64,000 nt of DNA from Hermatobates lingyangjiaoensis (taxonomy: Eukaryota; Arthropoda; Insecta; Hemiptera; Hermatobatidae): positions 62,001 to 126,000 of the forward strand of contig JAPFBL010000363.1 in assembly GCA_026182355.1 (NCBI GenBank), written 5' to 3'. Of this stretch, positions 1 through 11,367 are shown piece after piece. Position numbers and translations under genes: made by a program. The notes under the pieces are model-generated. The model was not told where the DNA came from, searched no databases, and saw only the letters and a list, made by a program, of their open reading frames with translations. Within the stretch, counting starts at the first letter, position 1, and each line of letters begins with the position of its first letter.

Positions 1-188
1 ATTGGGAAGATTTAAAAATTACTCCTCCACACAAAAAAGTTAAACATGAAAAATAATAACGCTTTCCAAACATTAAATATTCAAAACTAAATATGTTATT
101 AGTTTTCATATTAAACTTTTTTGGTGCGGAGACATAATTTTTGATTCCTCCCCATTGATTAAATATCACACTATAACAGATTGCACAA
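1..188. repeat. Fold-back element, family J, cut by the left window edge
   Basis: Imperfect inverted repeat with arms about 1-60 and 95-155 around an AT-rich spacer; both arms contain a GGAGAC/GTCTCC-type word and a run of A or T. The sequence after the right arm (to about 188, ending ACAGATTGCACAAG) closely resembles 35150-35215, where a second copy of the family is complete. No hammerhead-like core is visible in the spacer of this copy. Confidence 0.6.
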
Positions 189-295
189 GGAATGAAGAGA
201 ATTCCTATTTATACCTATATTGTGTAATTTTTAATCATCTTTATGATTTTTTAATAAAGATTTTATATTTTTTAATATAATTTTTAATTATCTTT

Positions 296-413
296 AACCA
301 ACGACAAAGGGATGCGCACAACCACTAAGAAGGGCGGCACAGACTACAGCATTTCCAATACATACATTGTATAACCTTAATATGGTAATAATGTTTGTAA
401 CAAAGTTATTTAT
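296..413 (+). repeat. Dispersed direct repeat, copy 1
   Basis: About 115 bp that recurs at 869-983 with roughly 85 per cent identity by eye (shared words GATGCGCACAACCACTAAG and CAGACTACAGCATTTCC). No coding frame is shared. Origin unknown; it may be part of a larger degenerate repeat including 690-868. Confidence 0.65.
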
Positions 414-689
414 ATGTTAGGATGGAGTACGCTTCGTTTAGTCTCATGAATTGTATAAGTTCGTGAATGAAGAGCAATGCCGTGTTGACACTTATGAGGG
501 TAAAATAAACTTTTTTTACTTAATGCACTATTGTTAACATGGAGTAAACAAAATTGTTCATTTTCTTCGGTTCATTCAAGGAATGGTGAGGAAGGACATA
601 TTTCTCTGTTAATCCTTTATTGGGTGTTAGGGACGGAAGATGGAAGGGGTTCGCTTTACCCATAAAGATGGAGGCTTGAACAATCGTCT

Positions 690-983
690 GCAGTGGGCAA
701 GACCTTGTACAACTCACTGGGTGGTCAGATGCATTGGGTCAAGCTATTCTCCCTTACTGTGTCCAGGAAAATGGGTGCAATGATTGAGTGCAACCCTTAG
801 AAAAGGGAGCAGGCTATTTAGTGAAAAGCAGCTTACACTCAACTCGGCCTGGAACCAGCCTGGAAACCCAAACCACAAGGGGATGCGCACAACCACTAAG
901 CAGGGCTGCGCAGACTACAGCATTTCCAATACATACATTTTTACCCTTAATAAGGTAATAAAATTTGTAATAAAGTTATTTAT
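690..983 (+). repeat. Dispersed direct repeat, copy 2 with a GC-richer upstream extension
   Basis: The segment 869-983 matches 296-413. The preceding 690-868 is less AT-rich than its surroundings and has no visible match elsewhere in the window. A 79-codon open frame across it has no recognisable motif and I do not call it a gene. Confidence 0.5.
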
Positions 984-1370
984 CCAGCTTTTGCAAAAAC
1001 ATTATTGTGTTTTACTTGGATAATCAATTTTAGATTTTATCATCTGCTATATTTTTAAACCACGTTAGCAATACTGAATTAAGTAAAAAGTTTCCTTATT
1101 TCGTTTCTGCAAATAATTTTTTGCATATTTGTTGTATGGTAAATCAACAATTGATTTGACACCAATATTTTATTCTAGTTATTTTTAATATCTCCATTGG
1201 TACACTGCGTTAAGCATGATTTAGACCTAGTTAATGGTGTAAAAATACATTATTAATCGCGTATCCTCATTATGAATGAGCCAATGAGTTAACGGGTATA
1301 CTAGCTTGAATAAGAACAAGCATGCTTTATTTAGATTTATTTTATTAATTAACTAGACTCCCTCCTACTC
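984..1370. other. AT-rich stretch without recognised features
   Basis: Unique-looking AT-rich sequence. I see no coding frame, repeat arm or RNA-like structure here. Confidence 0.5.
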
Positions 1371-1371
1371 G

Positions 1372-1772
1372 TTGTTACCATGCCCCAACCTTTTTGCACA
1401 TCCACACTCTCTCACTCCCTCTCACTTTAGGTATATGTGTCTGCCTGCAGCTATCTCTTGGTATTTTAGTCTCTCACTGACGATCATTCGTACACTAACT
1501 TTCTGTCTCTCTGTCAGTCTACCATTCTCTCTCACTCACTCTTCTCTTTCTTTCACTCTTTCTTTCCTTCTGTCTTTGTATCACTCTCCTTTTCTTTGTC
1601 TGGCTTCTTTCATTCACCCCTCTTCTCTCATCCACTAACTTTCTCTCATTCACACACCTTCTCTCCTGGTATTTTCTCTCACTGTCTATCCTCTTTCCCT
1701 TTACCACTCGCTCTCTTTTATCTGTCTCCCTCTGCCACTGTCATTCTGTACCTCTCAGTACTTCTCTGTCAA

Positions 1773-1808
<36 letters not shown>

Positions 1809-1889
1809 AATCTCTCTCTATCTCAATCTTTGTTTATCTCTGTCTTTGTATTTATCCCAGTATCGCATCTCTGTTTCGATGTCTTTGTG

Positions 1890-1973
<84 letters not shown>

Positions 1974-2000
1974 GCCTTTCTCTCTACCATCACTCTATCT
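1372..2000 (+). repeat. Long pyrimidine-rich tract with (CT)n and (TATC)n
   Basis: About 600 bp in which the plus strand is overwhelmingly C and T. Pure (CT)n blocks lie at 1772-1792, about 1893-1932 and 1942-1969, with (TATC)n at about 1793-1808. The apparent Ser/Leu/Phe-rich plus-strand frames and Arg/Glu-rich minus-strand frames are by-products of the microsatellite, not genes. Confidence 0.9.
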
Positions 2001-2169
2001 TTGTAACTGATATAGTAAATTTGAAGACTACTTCCTATCTCGACCACTCAGAAGTTTTGTCTACAATATAAACAATTTTGTATAATAGAAAGATCTTTTA
2101 ATAAATTACCAGTTTCAGAGGTTAGTAGTAACATATTTAAAGAAATCCACTAAATATAAATATAGCGAC

Positions 2170-2475
2170 TAGGTTAGATTACAGTTGCAGTCTTACAAGG
2201 GAACACACAAGGACTAACATTGACCTTTTGTAACACTACAAAATCAACATTCTACATTGGGAGATCCAACTTTTGCCCTAACTGAAGTGTATTTAGAGTA
2301 AGGGTATTTAACGAGTACTTGATATCATACAGTCTAGGGAACGATGGCTTAACATCCTCTCCGAAAGGCGATGTGCTCAGATTTATCAGAATAAATCAAG
2401 GGCAAGAGCGGAGATTGAACCCCGGATCTACCAGTCGAGAGGTGGTCACGATGCCACCGAGCTAACCTGGCCCGC
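2170..2475 (-). mobile_element. tRNA-derived SINE, nearly full length
   Basis: Minus-strand copy of the window's main SINE. The tRNA-like head is at the right (about 2400-2475), with a B-box-like word reading GATTGAACCCC on the plus strand. The central body (GTTAA near CCTCTCC) and the tail with AGGTTAG at the left match the other copies. The tail begins near 2170. Confidence 0.8.
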
Positions 2476-4331
2476 CTTGCAGTCACTAATCGTAATGGCA
2501 GTAATATTACATATCATATGACGAGCGATGAAAGTGTGAAATAAGTGTTTATCTAGTGAATCATAGCACTAATTTGTTTTCGCTATAATATAACAGAGAT
2601 TATTGCTTCATAATAATTTAATTGCAAAGACCAGACATTATTACTTCATTTGATGAGAAACATTTTATAGCAGATAAAAAACAGCTTTTATAGCTTTTTT
2701 AACTAGTAGGTCAACCTGGATTTACCCCTTGGAAATAATCATAATAATAATTAAATTATCAGTTTTTTTTTCTAATTAAACTCATATAAGTGCCTTTTCT
2801 TTTCTGTATTCTATAGTTTAAAGCTAAATTTTAAGTCAATTACAATTTCTTAAAATTATTGTACAAGTGAAAGTATAGTAAAATAATGAATAAAACATTA
2901 TGATTGTGTTTATTGTTACAGGGATAAATTTAGAAGTGAATAGTTTTAACAATTGAATACGTGCATATTGTTATTACCACTGAGGTTAGCCTGATTTACA
3001 TTATTAATACGGCAAACCGCCATACCTCGTAAGATGATCTTATAGTTGTTGGAGTGCTTTCGAACTCCATCTATATAAAGACTAGTGATTATAAGATAGC
3101 ATGAATTTCACGAATTTGAAATTTTTGTAAGGTACAATATCAGCATTAGGCTATTCCTGTATTGAACTCAGATTTAAAAAAAAAAATCATGTATCTTGGA
3201 TTTAATTATGCGTTAACGTAACAATAAAAATCAAAAATAATTTTTAATCTAATTAATATTAATCTCTAGTGAAGAGGAATTATTATGTTTTGTTTTTTCA
3301 TACTTGTATGTCCAACAACCAACGACCAACGAATATAACCACGCACTATAGTACACGTCGTAACTAGCAGTTCCAGACCAGAGGCCTTCTACTGCTTGAT
3401 TACTGTGCTACTATAACTTGGAATGTCAGTAATTCATGTCGGATATTAAGTTAGTCTGTACAGTAATGATGTCGTATTCGCGGTCATGTGGTCTTGTTAG
3501 TCATAGTTTTCAATGTTTTTAGTCATGAGTTGAAAAGGTAGTCAGATAGTCACTGGATAAAGTAATTATTCAGTGAGGTTAAGGAAGGTTGGTTGCAGGA
3601 TTTAGAGTTTGTACAAGGAGGCTTGGATGAGTAGATAGTTTGTTGTACTTGTATTTATACTGGTATATTAAAACCTCAGTTGTCTTTGATGATAGTGCAA
3701 AATCCTTTCACAACATCAATAGTATACAAATTAAATAAATTTATCAGATGGAATAAAATTGTTATGGAATTGTGATGGAATTCCATCAGTTATGGAATTG
3801 GAATAACAAACTGTGAATCTAACAGAACCATGAAATTTGCTGTTATAGTAATATTTTAAAGGAATAAAATAGGAGTAAAAGAATGTATTCCAGGATTGAA
3901 GGTTATTAAGAGAAAGGAATCAGTAATCGTGCTTGATTCATAATTAATAATGAACCAACTGAATTATTAATTAATGAAGTATTTACTTATAATTTTATGA
4001 ATGTTTTAAATTAAAAATGTGAAGGAATGAAAACACAACATATGGCCTTCTAGTATGATTTCTGTGGTGATTCGAGGGTTTTTGTACTTCTCGACAATCA
4101 ACAGGTGGTTACAAGGTCTTTCCCACGTACTTTCATTTACCCTTCAGCTTCTAATAGTTAGTTTTTAAAGAAGTGAAGTAAATGAATTAAATATTTCTTT
4201 ATGAAGTGAATGGATTAGCAAGGAGCTTGTAGCAGATGTATTAGTAAGTGGCAATTCGTTTTTATGTTGAATAAGAAATACTTTCAAATAACTGCAACCT
4301 GATACTTTCCTCAGCCTTAATGTTAGTTTGA
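2476..4331. other. Unique AT-rich stretch
   Basis: No coding frame or full repeat recognised. Small items: a 14-bp palindrome GATGGAATTCCATC near 3775 flanked by direct copies of TTATGGAATT, and a short segment near 3607-3645 (containing GTACAAGGAGGCTTGG) that resembles 53166-53203. Confidence 0.5.
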
Positions 4332-4400
4332 TTAGGTTGCAGTGACAGCTCTACAAGGAAACACAAATAAGCTGAACATTGGTCCTTTTTGATGAAAACA
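4332..4400 (-). mobile_element. SINE 3' end fragment
   Basis: Begins AGGTTGCAGTGACAGC and continues through the conserved tail (CAAGGAAACACA, then CATTGGTCC) of the minus-strand SINE. The tRNA head and central body are absent, so only the 3' end remains. Confidence 0.7.
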
Positions 4401-4461
4401 GAAAAGATGGCAATGAGAGTTTAATTTGAACCTGAAGAACTGGCTGAGTCCTGATAAACTT

Positions 4462-4481
4462 TAATTATATATATATATATA
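4462..4481. repeat. (TA)n microsatellite
   Basis: Short pure TA run immediately before a full-length SINE. TA repeats resume directly after the SINE at 4811, suggesting the SINE inserted into a TA tract. Confidence 0.85.
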
Positions 4482-4811
4482 GGGGGCCAGGCTAGCAAAG
4501 TGGTTACGTGCTCACCTCTGAACTGATAGGACCGGGGTTCAATCCTCACCTGGCTCTCGATTTATTCACGCGGGAGGTGAATAAATCTGAGCACGTCGTC
4601 CCTCGGAGAAGGACGTTAAACCGTCGGTCCCGAGGCTGTACGATGTCAGGTACTCGTTAAAGATCCCTACTCTAAATACATTTGAGTTAGGCAAAATTTA
4701 GGACTCCCACTGTAGAATCAATCTTCATTGTGTGGTATCACAAAGGGCCAATGCTTGGCCTACGTGTGTTCCCTTGTGGGACTGCCACTACAACCTAACC
4801 TAACCTAACCT
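4482..4811 (+). mobile_element. Full-length tRNA-derived SINE with (CCTAA)n tail
   Basis: Best-preserved copy. The tRNA-like head has an A-box-like region (GTGGTTACGTGCTC) and a B box GGTTCAATCC, and ends in CCTGGCTC. The body runs from TCGATTTATTCAC through GGACGTTAAACCGTCGG and GATGTCAGGTACTCG to ACTGCCACTACAACC. The tail is several CCTAA pentamers. Such elements are made by RNA polymerase III and moved by a LINE reverse transcriptase; the partner LINE is not in the window. The flanks are (TA)n, so a target duplication cannot be resolved. Confidence 0.92.
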
Positions 4812-4820
4812 ATATATATA

Positions 4821-5300
4821 TTACATAAAATAAACTCACAGAAATAACACATCAAAATCAGATCTCAAAAACGCACTACTATATTAGTATTTTGTCTGAC
4901 TCTTCACGAGGTAGAAACATGTGAGTCGCTCCATTGATAACCCAGAACAGAAGACAAATTTCATTCAACAGCTACTCAATCAGTGTATCCAAGTTATGCA
5001 GGTAGTAAAAACAAAGATAAATAATATAGCTAATATCAAACATAATTAAATCAAAATATTTTGAAAACTAAGAAAGATATTTAAAATTAAAAAGCGAGCT
5101 ATGCATTTAAGATAACTAAGTAAGCAAAATTGATTCAACAGACTATTTAAATATTAATAAAATGTAATTAACGATTGAGGTTATGTGCAGGAGCCGATCT
5201 ACCTCCCAGGATTTCTTGCTTGTATTCAGAGCGGTCCACACATTATTCATCATGACGACACAGTCAAGATATAGTAGCAATTTTTTGTGATCTCTGTAAA
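4821..5300. other. AT-rich stretch without recognised features
   Basis: Nothing beyond unique AT-rich sequence. Confidence 0.45.
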
Positions 5301-5528
5301 TTTTATATATATATATATATATATACGATCAAACCAGAATACGAAATGTGAAAACAAGACTGAGATCTTTCTACCATAAAAAGCGGTCTTTTGTTAAAAC
5401 CCCAGAACAGTTGGCTTTTTGACTCTGACGAAGACCTCTTGTTACGGTTGAAATATTTTAGTCTTTTTTTCCCATTTCATATTGCGATTTGATCATTGAT
5501 CGATATTTTACGTGTTTTTGTGAAATCT

Positions 5529-5567
<39 letters not shown>
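5301..5567. repeat. Fold-back element, family A, inside (TA)n
   Basis: Inverted-repeat element 5327-5531 bordered by (TA)n at about 5304-5325 and 5531-5567. The left arm begins GATCAAACC and the right arm ends in its complement near 5495. The right arm keeps CTGACGA (5425) and GAAA (5449); the left arm's matching core is degraded, as the CTGACGA complement is lost near 5385. Confidence 0.8.
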
Positions 5568-5570
<3 letters not shown>

Positions 5571-5804
5571 ATTTTAGTTACTATAACATTTTACAAATTG
5601 TTATGAATTATAAATTCTCAAATGTATGGGTTGAACGAAATAACTACCAAGAAAGTTTAAGACAATTATATATATAATAGAGCTATTTTCAGATGAGAAG
5701 ATAAAACCGTTGCTGGGGAAGGGGGTGACCTGAAGTAATGTCGAGTTAAACTGTTCAGGAAATCACCTTGTCGTTCCCAGTTGATGGCTCTCTCACTGAC
5801 TCTC

Positions 5805-5808
5805 TCGC

Positions 5809-5870
<62 letters not shown>
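5805..5870 (+). repeat. (CT)n microsatellite
   Basis: About 60 bp of nearly pure CT, ending CCCTCC. The Glu/Arg-only frame on the minus strand is a translation of this repeat. Confidence 0.95.
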
Positions 5871-5874
<4 letters not shown>

Positions 5875-6104
5875 CACTCAGCCTATCCATGTCTCTCGCT
5901 GGCTTCTCCTTTCATCTATTCATTTCAATATCTGAGTCTACGTAAACCACTCATCGTACACCTTCAATCCGTGCCGCTGGTCAATTTCATTTGATATAAA
6001 GTTGTACTCTCTATAATTATTATATTCAAAAATCAAACACTCCTTGTCATTTCAGTTGTATTTAAAATCTTCCCCACAGGCAGAAGTAATAGTTTGTTGA
6101 CTAA

Positions 6105-6285
6105 TATAATATTCTTAGTCAAAAATTTTTACTTCTACCAATGAAAAAGTTTTCAAATAAAACCGAAATATCAGCAACTAGAGTTTGATTTTGGAACATA
6201 GAAAATTGGCCACATTCCCATTATCTAATAAACCTATTTTATCAAACAGTTGATATACTATTGATTTTGTTGTTTATATATGTAT
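6105..6285. repeat. Dispersed repeat, family I, copy 1
   Basis: Matches 57740-57900 in blocks: TTTTTACTTCT, GAGTTTGATTTTGGAA, then TATCAAAC and GTTGATATACTATTGA. The second copy also has the complementary GTTTC word upstream, so this is probably another fold-back family. It abuts the family A element at 6292. Confidence 0.55.
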
Positions 6286-6332
6286 ATCAATGATCAAACC
6301 ACAATAAGAAATGGGAAAACAAGACTAAGATC

Positions 6333-6361
6333 TTTCAACCGTAACAAGCAGTCTTCGTCAG
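6333..6361 (-). ncRNA. Hammerhead-like core, minus strand, family A
   Basis: Read on the minus strand: CTGACGA, hairpin, GAAA, then AGATCT (counting the last A of GAAA), then U and AGTC, which pairs with the GACT just before CTGACGA. One base lies unpaired between CTGACGA and stem II. Catalysis is untested. Confidence 0.4.
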
Positions 6362-6414
6362 AGTCAAAAATCCAACTGACAGTTGGGACGGATAGTTCAG
6401 TTGGGTTTTTGACT

Positions 6415-6443
6415 CTGACGAAGACCGCTTGTTACGGTTGAAA
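6415..6443 (+). ncRNA. Hammerhead-like core, plus strand, family A
   Basis: CTGACGA, an unpaired A, stem II GACCG/CGGTT with loop CTTGTTA, then GAAA. Self-complementary AGATCT follows, but the AGTC stem I partner reads AATC here, so stem I is weaker than in the minus-strand core of the same element. Confidence 0.35.
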
Positions 6444-6525
6444 GATCTTAATCTTGTTTTCCCATTTCTTATTGTGGTTTGATTATTGATTGTTATTTCA
6501 CGTGTTTATGTGAAATCTTTTTATA

Positions 6526-7489
6526 TATGTATATAATCTAAAAACATCTTTTTATATACTTAAGTCGACTAATGAATTTCTGGACATATTACCTACAAAC
6601 AAACCACAGGTCACTCTAGCAATTTTAGACATGGAGTGTCCAAATTTTTCCTCTTTACAAATAATCCTCTTAAACAGATATTAGATATAATTTGTAACAA
6701 TGTATATAAATATCTGTATATAAAATGTGTACTATGCTAGATATTTTGATTATAAGTTCGACTTCCTCTGGTGCATTTTAACCTCAAGCCGCTTTTCACA
6801 TTGAATGCAAAGTAGGAAAGATAACGAAGAAGGTTATTTGATGTCTTTTTGGGCTTTAGTGGTGAGTGACATGACTCTAAGGAGCTTATGTCTTCATGAA
6901 TTTGAATTACCTCAATTCGATGAATATGTATTGCCCCTTCATAACAAGACCATTTTTTGTCGTTTGTTCCAACCAGAAATAATAGGTCAATTTTTGTGAT
7001 TTAATATTTTTTTAATAATTGTTTCAACAATATTTTTATTTGATTTATATTGTCAAATTAATTTTATATTACCTAAAATAATGATTACCTTACTAATAAT
7101 ATTTTTTTTCTAAATACGATATCTCTTCGGTTTATAATTATATAATTAAAATTTTGAGTGTAATTTTATTATAATCTATAATCAAATGCGTATGTTTTTT
7201 TCTTAATGTCAAGATAATTGTATTTTAAAAGTGACGATTTTGAAATTCCGAATATCCTAAAAAACATGAACATAAAATTATTTGTTAATTAAGTGATAGC
7301 CTGAAAATGGATTATTACAGTTTGAAAAATATAGATAAGAAGATAATAGAAGAAAAATGAGCTATACAAAACGACTTTACTAATAATCATAACGTATGAA
7401 TGTCATTTTCAGGTCCTAACTTAGAGCCGAAATCAGTGTATCCAAAGAGTTCAAGTCAGACTTTCATTGGTTTGTAAAATATATATATA
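6526..7489. other. Unique AT-rich stretch
   Basis: Contains a 64-codon plus-strand open frame (6805-6999) with no recognised domain and no supporting context; I treat it as chance. Otherwise nothing recognised. Confidence 0.4.
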
Positions 7490-7551
7490 TGCGAGTTTAA
7501 AATTCAAGAATAGTAACACACAGAGTAAAGGAACACGCTTACCAACTCACA

Positions 7552-7590
<39 letters not shown>

Positions 7591-7712
7591 GAGTTGACTG
7601 TCGTCCCTCCGTCCATTCACTTCTTCTCCTGAGGACGACCGTCATTACGGTCGAAATATTGAAAAGTGAGTCTTTGTTATGTTTCTGTCTATGTGCACAG
7701 TTTATTTTTGAT
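7490..7712. repeat. Fold-back element, family C, split by (TA)n
   Basis: A left arm fragment (7490-7553, containing AACACACAGAGTAAAGG) and a right arm (7589-7712) are separated by (TA)n at about 7554-7588. The right arm ends with the family C signature GTGAGTC then a TTTCTGTCTATGTG word. Confidence 0.7.
7629..7656 (+). ncRNA. Hammerhead-like core, family C
   Basis: CTGAGGA, one unpaired C, perfect 5-bp stem II GACCG/CGGTC (7637-7641 with 7648-7652), GAAA at 7653, then self-complementary ATAT and a U. The following GAAAAG can pair with five of the six bases before CTGAGGA (CTTCTC). One of the cleaner cores here. Confidence 0.45.
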
Positions 7713-8017
7713 ATATATATATCAGCTTTAACAAGTGTTTCTCGAAAGGAAAGAACAACAAATTTTAATGAAGGAAACCAGTAAGAAAATTCAAGAAATT
7801 TTGTAGGTATGCATCCATGAATACAAAATTGTCACAATAACATGTAATATAAATATTCAAGTAACTCACCACAAATGATTGAAGATAATTTCTCTGAGGC
7901 CTTTCGTATATTTTATATATAAGTTATCTGGTAGCAAACAACCACCTTCTTTATCCCAGAGGCAGCTGCACCAGCAGGAGTGTTGAACTCAAAGTGTTTT
8001 ATAAGCATTAAAACAAA

Positions 8018-8130
8018 AGAGCTAGCGCTGCGCCGCAGCTCTAGTCTTGTCAAACCTTCCGTAGAGTCTTGTCCAAACTCTCATTCAGTCTTGTCGAATC
8101 CTTAGTCTTGACTCTGTCTTGTCTCAGGAG
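8018..8130. repeat. Hairpin followed by AGTCTTGT short repeats
   Basis: AGAGCT at 8018-8023 pairs with AGCTCT at 8037-8042 around a GC-rich loop. It is followed by irregular copies of AGTCTTGTC up to about 8130, a small local tandem repeat of unknown role. Confidence 0.5.
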
Positions 8131-8286
8131 TCTTATTATCAATAATTTAATTGTATTAATTCTTATATTATATTTTTATCATTATTAGACAGACTCCTAT
8201 TAGAACAATCTAATAGTAAATTATTAAACCAATATTGTAATTAGTAAAATAAAAACTTTTTAAAAAGACAATATTGAGAGGCAAGA

Positions 8287-8287
8287 A

Positions 8288-8341
<54 letters not shown>

Positions 8342-8350
8342 CATATATAT
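8287..8350. repeat. (TA)n microsatellite
   Basis: About 60 bp of nearly pure TA, directly next to a fold-back arm at 8351. Confidence 0.9.
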
Positions 8351-8480
8351 AAATGATAGAAAATACCAAACAGTCCAAACTGGATAGATAAATAACTGAA
8401 AAAAAATCAAAAATAACACAGAAACAACGAGAACACTTCCTAGATCAATATTACAATCCGAAGTTCGGCTCATCAGGAAG
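8351..8480 (-). repeat. Single fold-back arm with a broken hammerhead-like core
   Basis: The arm runs from ATAGAAAATACC to the CTCATCAGG word. On the minus strand it reads CTGATGA, G, then CCGAAC/TTCGG, but the expected GAAA is replaced by ATTG. The border word CAGTCCAAACTGG resembles one flanking the family F palindrome near 28130. Confidence 0.5.
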
Positions 8481-8519
8481 AGAGTAGAAGGGAAGAAGAA
8501 GAGGTACGTGCGTTCAGGC

Positions 8520-9640
8520 TATTACTTTGAGTATATGTACTTTAAAGCCCTCATTGAATAAAAGGCTGTGATTATTAGCATGAACTGCAACCGGCAGGTT
8601 ACTGCGTAGCCTGACGGAATCTCATGCGGATACTAAACATATTTGAGGAGCGACCAACATAGAATGAAGATAGATTGCTTGGAGTGTGTCCAGTGCGGTG
8701 CATTGACTAGTTATCAAATTAATTGATTATTAATGATGGTATAAAATTGTTTTTTTGTTTCAACTATTATTATTAATTTTTCCAATTTTTTTATCTCTCA
8801 TATTTGACATATTTTTATTCGTTTATTATTTCTTATTTGTTTACTTCCCCTTCCCTTCCCGCCGAGTGGTGGTATCACTGAGTGTATAACAGTCGTGAGG
8901 TAGGTCTTGACAACTCTTATACGGATTCTTCGTATCCTGATTACAATTGTTGTCGTATCGTAATGAGTTATGTTATGTAAAAGTAAGTTATATATACAAT
9001 TTTACAAGGAACATGTGGATAAACTTAACGTCCAAATGTCGTTAGAAATCCAGACAAGGGTCTAAAATCTTTCGACTGGGTATAATCTCTGACTAACCCA
9101 TGTCAGAGAATACATCATCATTGATCGCTTGACTACTTAAGATGTTGATGGTATTCAAATATTTTTTTTTGAGGTATTTTATTTGGCAATTGCTCGTTTA
9201 CGATCATTGGGTATAATATTATTTTATATTATAAAGTTCCTTTCGCAATCTATCCAACTTCAAATTTCGTAATACTCTTGGAAAGAATTTCAACCTGCCA
9301 ATGAGTAGGTCATATTTTAATTTCATGTATAATATTGCCAAATTGAGCCTTGACAGGTATGGTATGAAACTCCCTGCAATAGATCAGATGAAAGATTGTA
9401 TCACTGGCTTGGCTCTTTCGTCAATGGTTAATTAAGATATAATAACACCAACTAATTTTTATTTTGTAATTATCAAACAATATTTTATATACTTTATTAT
9501 TTTCGTTTATCCACTGTGTCATACGTAGAAATATGAAAGATGATATTAATTGGGGTCAATATTTCGTTCACAGATTGGTATGCCTGTGTGTGGTATCTGT
9601 GATTATGTGTGTTTTTTTTAAATTAATTATTCTTGCATGC
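8520..9640. other. Mostly unique AT-rich stretch
   Basis: A slightly GC-richer patch lies at 8580-8700; no frame or repeat is recognised. The rest is AT-rich. Confidence 0.4.
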
Positions 9641-9689
9641 TTGAAAATAGTATTACATACACTTAGGTATCATTGTCAGTTATATTGGG

Positions 9690-9930
9690 GTAATTTAAAG
9701 ATTACGTCTCCACATAGAGAACTTTCTTTGTGTGTTATTTTCCTAATCTCACTTTTTATACATTTTCCCCTGTTTGTTCAGTTAAAACAATTATAAAAGG
9801 AAGTCTTCTAAATCTACTAATCATCAGTCTTTGTATGACGTTTGTATAAGACACTTCTACACCTGATGATGACAAAAGTCAAAATATAGAATTGAGTTGT
9901 ATCACTTCCTTTTCTTTGTTGTTTCTATGT
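9690..9930 (+). repeat. Single-unit repeat with a decayed hammerhead-like core
   Basis: It starts with GATTACGTCTCCACAT, a word shared with the family J elements. Near 9857 it reads CTGATGA, T, GAC/GTC hairpin, then AAAA instead of GAAA, so the core is broken. It ends with CTTTGTTGTTTCTATGT, typical of right arms of these families. Confidence 0.5.
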
Positions 9931-9960
9931 ATGTGTGAATATGAATGCATGTAACAACTT

Positions 9961-10170
9961 TTAAACCACAATTAAACATTGAGAAAAAAAAACTAAGATA
10001 TATCAACCGTAAGAAGTGGTCTTCGTCAGAGTCAAATCCCAACCGACTCTAGGATGTGATTCTGACGAAGATTGCTTGTTATGGTTGATAGATCCTAGTC
10101 TTTTATCAAATTTCTTATTGTTGTTTGGACGTTGATTGTTATTTAACGTGTTTATTGTGAAATCTTGGGT
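9961..10170. repeat. Family A fold-back, decayed
   Basis: Both arms are recognisable (AAACCACAATTAA on the left, TTATTGTTGTTTGGAC on the right), but both cores are mutated: the plus strand has GATA and the minus strand GATA-like in place of GAAA. It ends in a (TG)n run at 10167-10182. Confidence 0.75.
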
Positions 10171-10214
10171 GTGTGTGTGTGTAGGTGTATGCATGTATGT
10201 ATTTGTGCATAACA

Positions 10215-10412
10215 GGATATCACAATAAACACGTGAAACAAAAATCAACATCCATAACACAGTAAGAAATCAGAAGAAAAGCTAGTATCTTTCAACCGTA
10301 ACAAACGGTCTTCGTCAGAGTCAAATCAACTATCAGAGACAATTAGATTTGACTCGGACGAAGACCGCTTGTTAGGGTTATTTTTCTGATTTCTTCCTGT
10401 TGGACGGTGTAT
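10215..10412. repeat. Family A fold-back, second adjacent copy
   Basis: The left arm from CACAATAAACACGTG keeps CTGACGA and GAAA on the minus strand (10290-10318). The right arm core is lost (CGGACGA, then TTATTTT). Two family A copies lie side by side here. Confidence 0.75.
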
Positions 10413-10860
10413 GTATGTATGTTACCCCGCAGTAACTTCTCATAAGGGCTTCAATAGTTACACATCTATTAAATAGTTTTGCTCCAAACAAATAGTTTTT
10501 ATCAATGATATTAATATTTCAATGTCATTATTTTGCAGCTACTGAAAATACAAGTACATCTAGATTAATTCACTGCTGTTAAAGAATTCATGAAAAGCAT
10601 ATTTAGTGCTGTGTTGTGTACGTTGATAACAATGTTATATTAGATGATCAAGGGTTACCCACTTATCCGCCGCTGATTCCGTGATTTCGACCGTATCATT
10701 TAATGATAAATTCGTGTAGTAAAGGTAACAATTTAAGAACTTTACTAAGGAATATTAATTTGTGCCTTTTTATTTTTTACTTTTTTTTTTGAGAGGGTCA
10801 CGTATATGGGTGATTAGGCTGGGGTTGGGTTTACCCCTCTCGATCGTGACTCTAGGCCTG
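10413..10860. other. AT-rich stretch without recognised features
   Basis: Nothing beyond short homopolymer runs. Confidence 0.4.
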
Positions 10861-10863
10861 GTC

Positions 10864-10902
10864 CTCCCCCCCCCCCCCTCGCACACACACACACACACAC
10901 AC
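10864..10902 (+). repeat. Poly-C run followed by (CA)n
   Basis: A C run of about 14 bases followed by TCG and about ten CA units. Confidence 0.9.
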
Positions 10903-11367
10903 CAACCTAACAATCTTAAATCTCAAAAACTTTTCAAAGAAACCGCTTTACCCAAACATTCTATATCTCATCTAATGATGGCTTCATGTCACCAAAGTAC
11001 TTATATAAATCGCTAAAAACTTATTAGCAATTTTTTTTTCCTTCAGTATTCCAAAGAATCGTAAGAATATCGTTGTTCCGTCCATGTCATATATTCCCAA
11101 TAGTGGACATGTTTCAACTACTCACCTTTTATCGTACACATATGAATAATCTTTTCTATTCCTCATTTATTAGACTAATATAGACGTTATTATGGTTTTA
11201 ATTTTTCTTAACTTGAGTGAGCTGGCCATGTAGCATTACTGATTAATACAAAAGATCATTCCTTAAATTAAGTACACCAGAACAGTTTTAAAATTCCGTT
11301 TCTCTTTTCTGATGGAATGTTAATGCTTGTATTTTTTATTTGTTTCAGTTTAACTTTTCTAATTTTT

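Larger units (their letters stand above)
6292..6484. repeat. Family A palindrome with 85-bp arms
   Basis: Arms 6292-6376 and 6400-6484 are near-perfect reverse complements around a 23-bp loop. The element tail extends to about 6522 (TTATTTCACGTGTTTATGTG then TGAAATC). Each arm carries a hammerhead-like core on its own strand. It is non-coding, so an autonomous partner would be needed for movement. Confidence 0.9.

Noticed and set aside
1519..2047. Ser/Leu-rich and Arg/Glu-rich frames
   Set aside because: Direct translations of the (CT)n tract.
4801..4811. Interstitial telomere
   Set aside because: Only a few CCTAA units, always at the 3' end of the SINE, so it is the element's tail.
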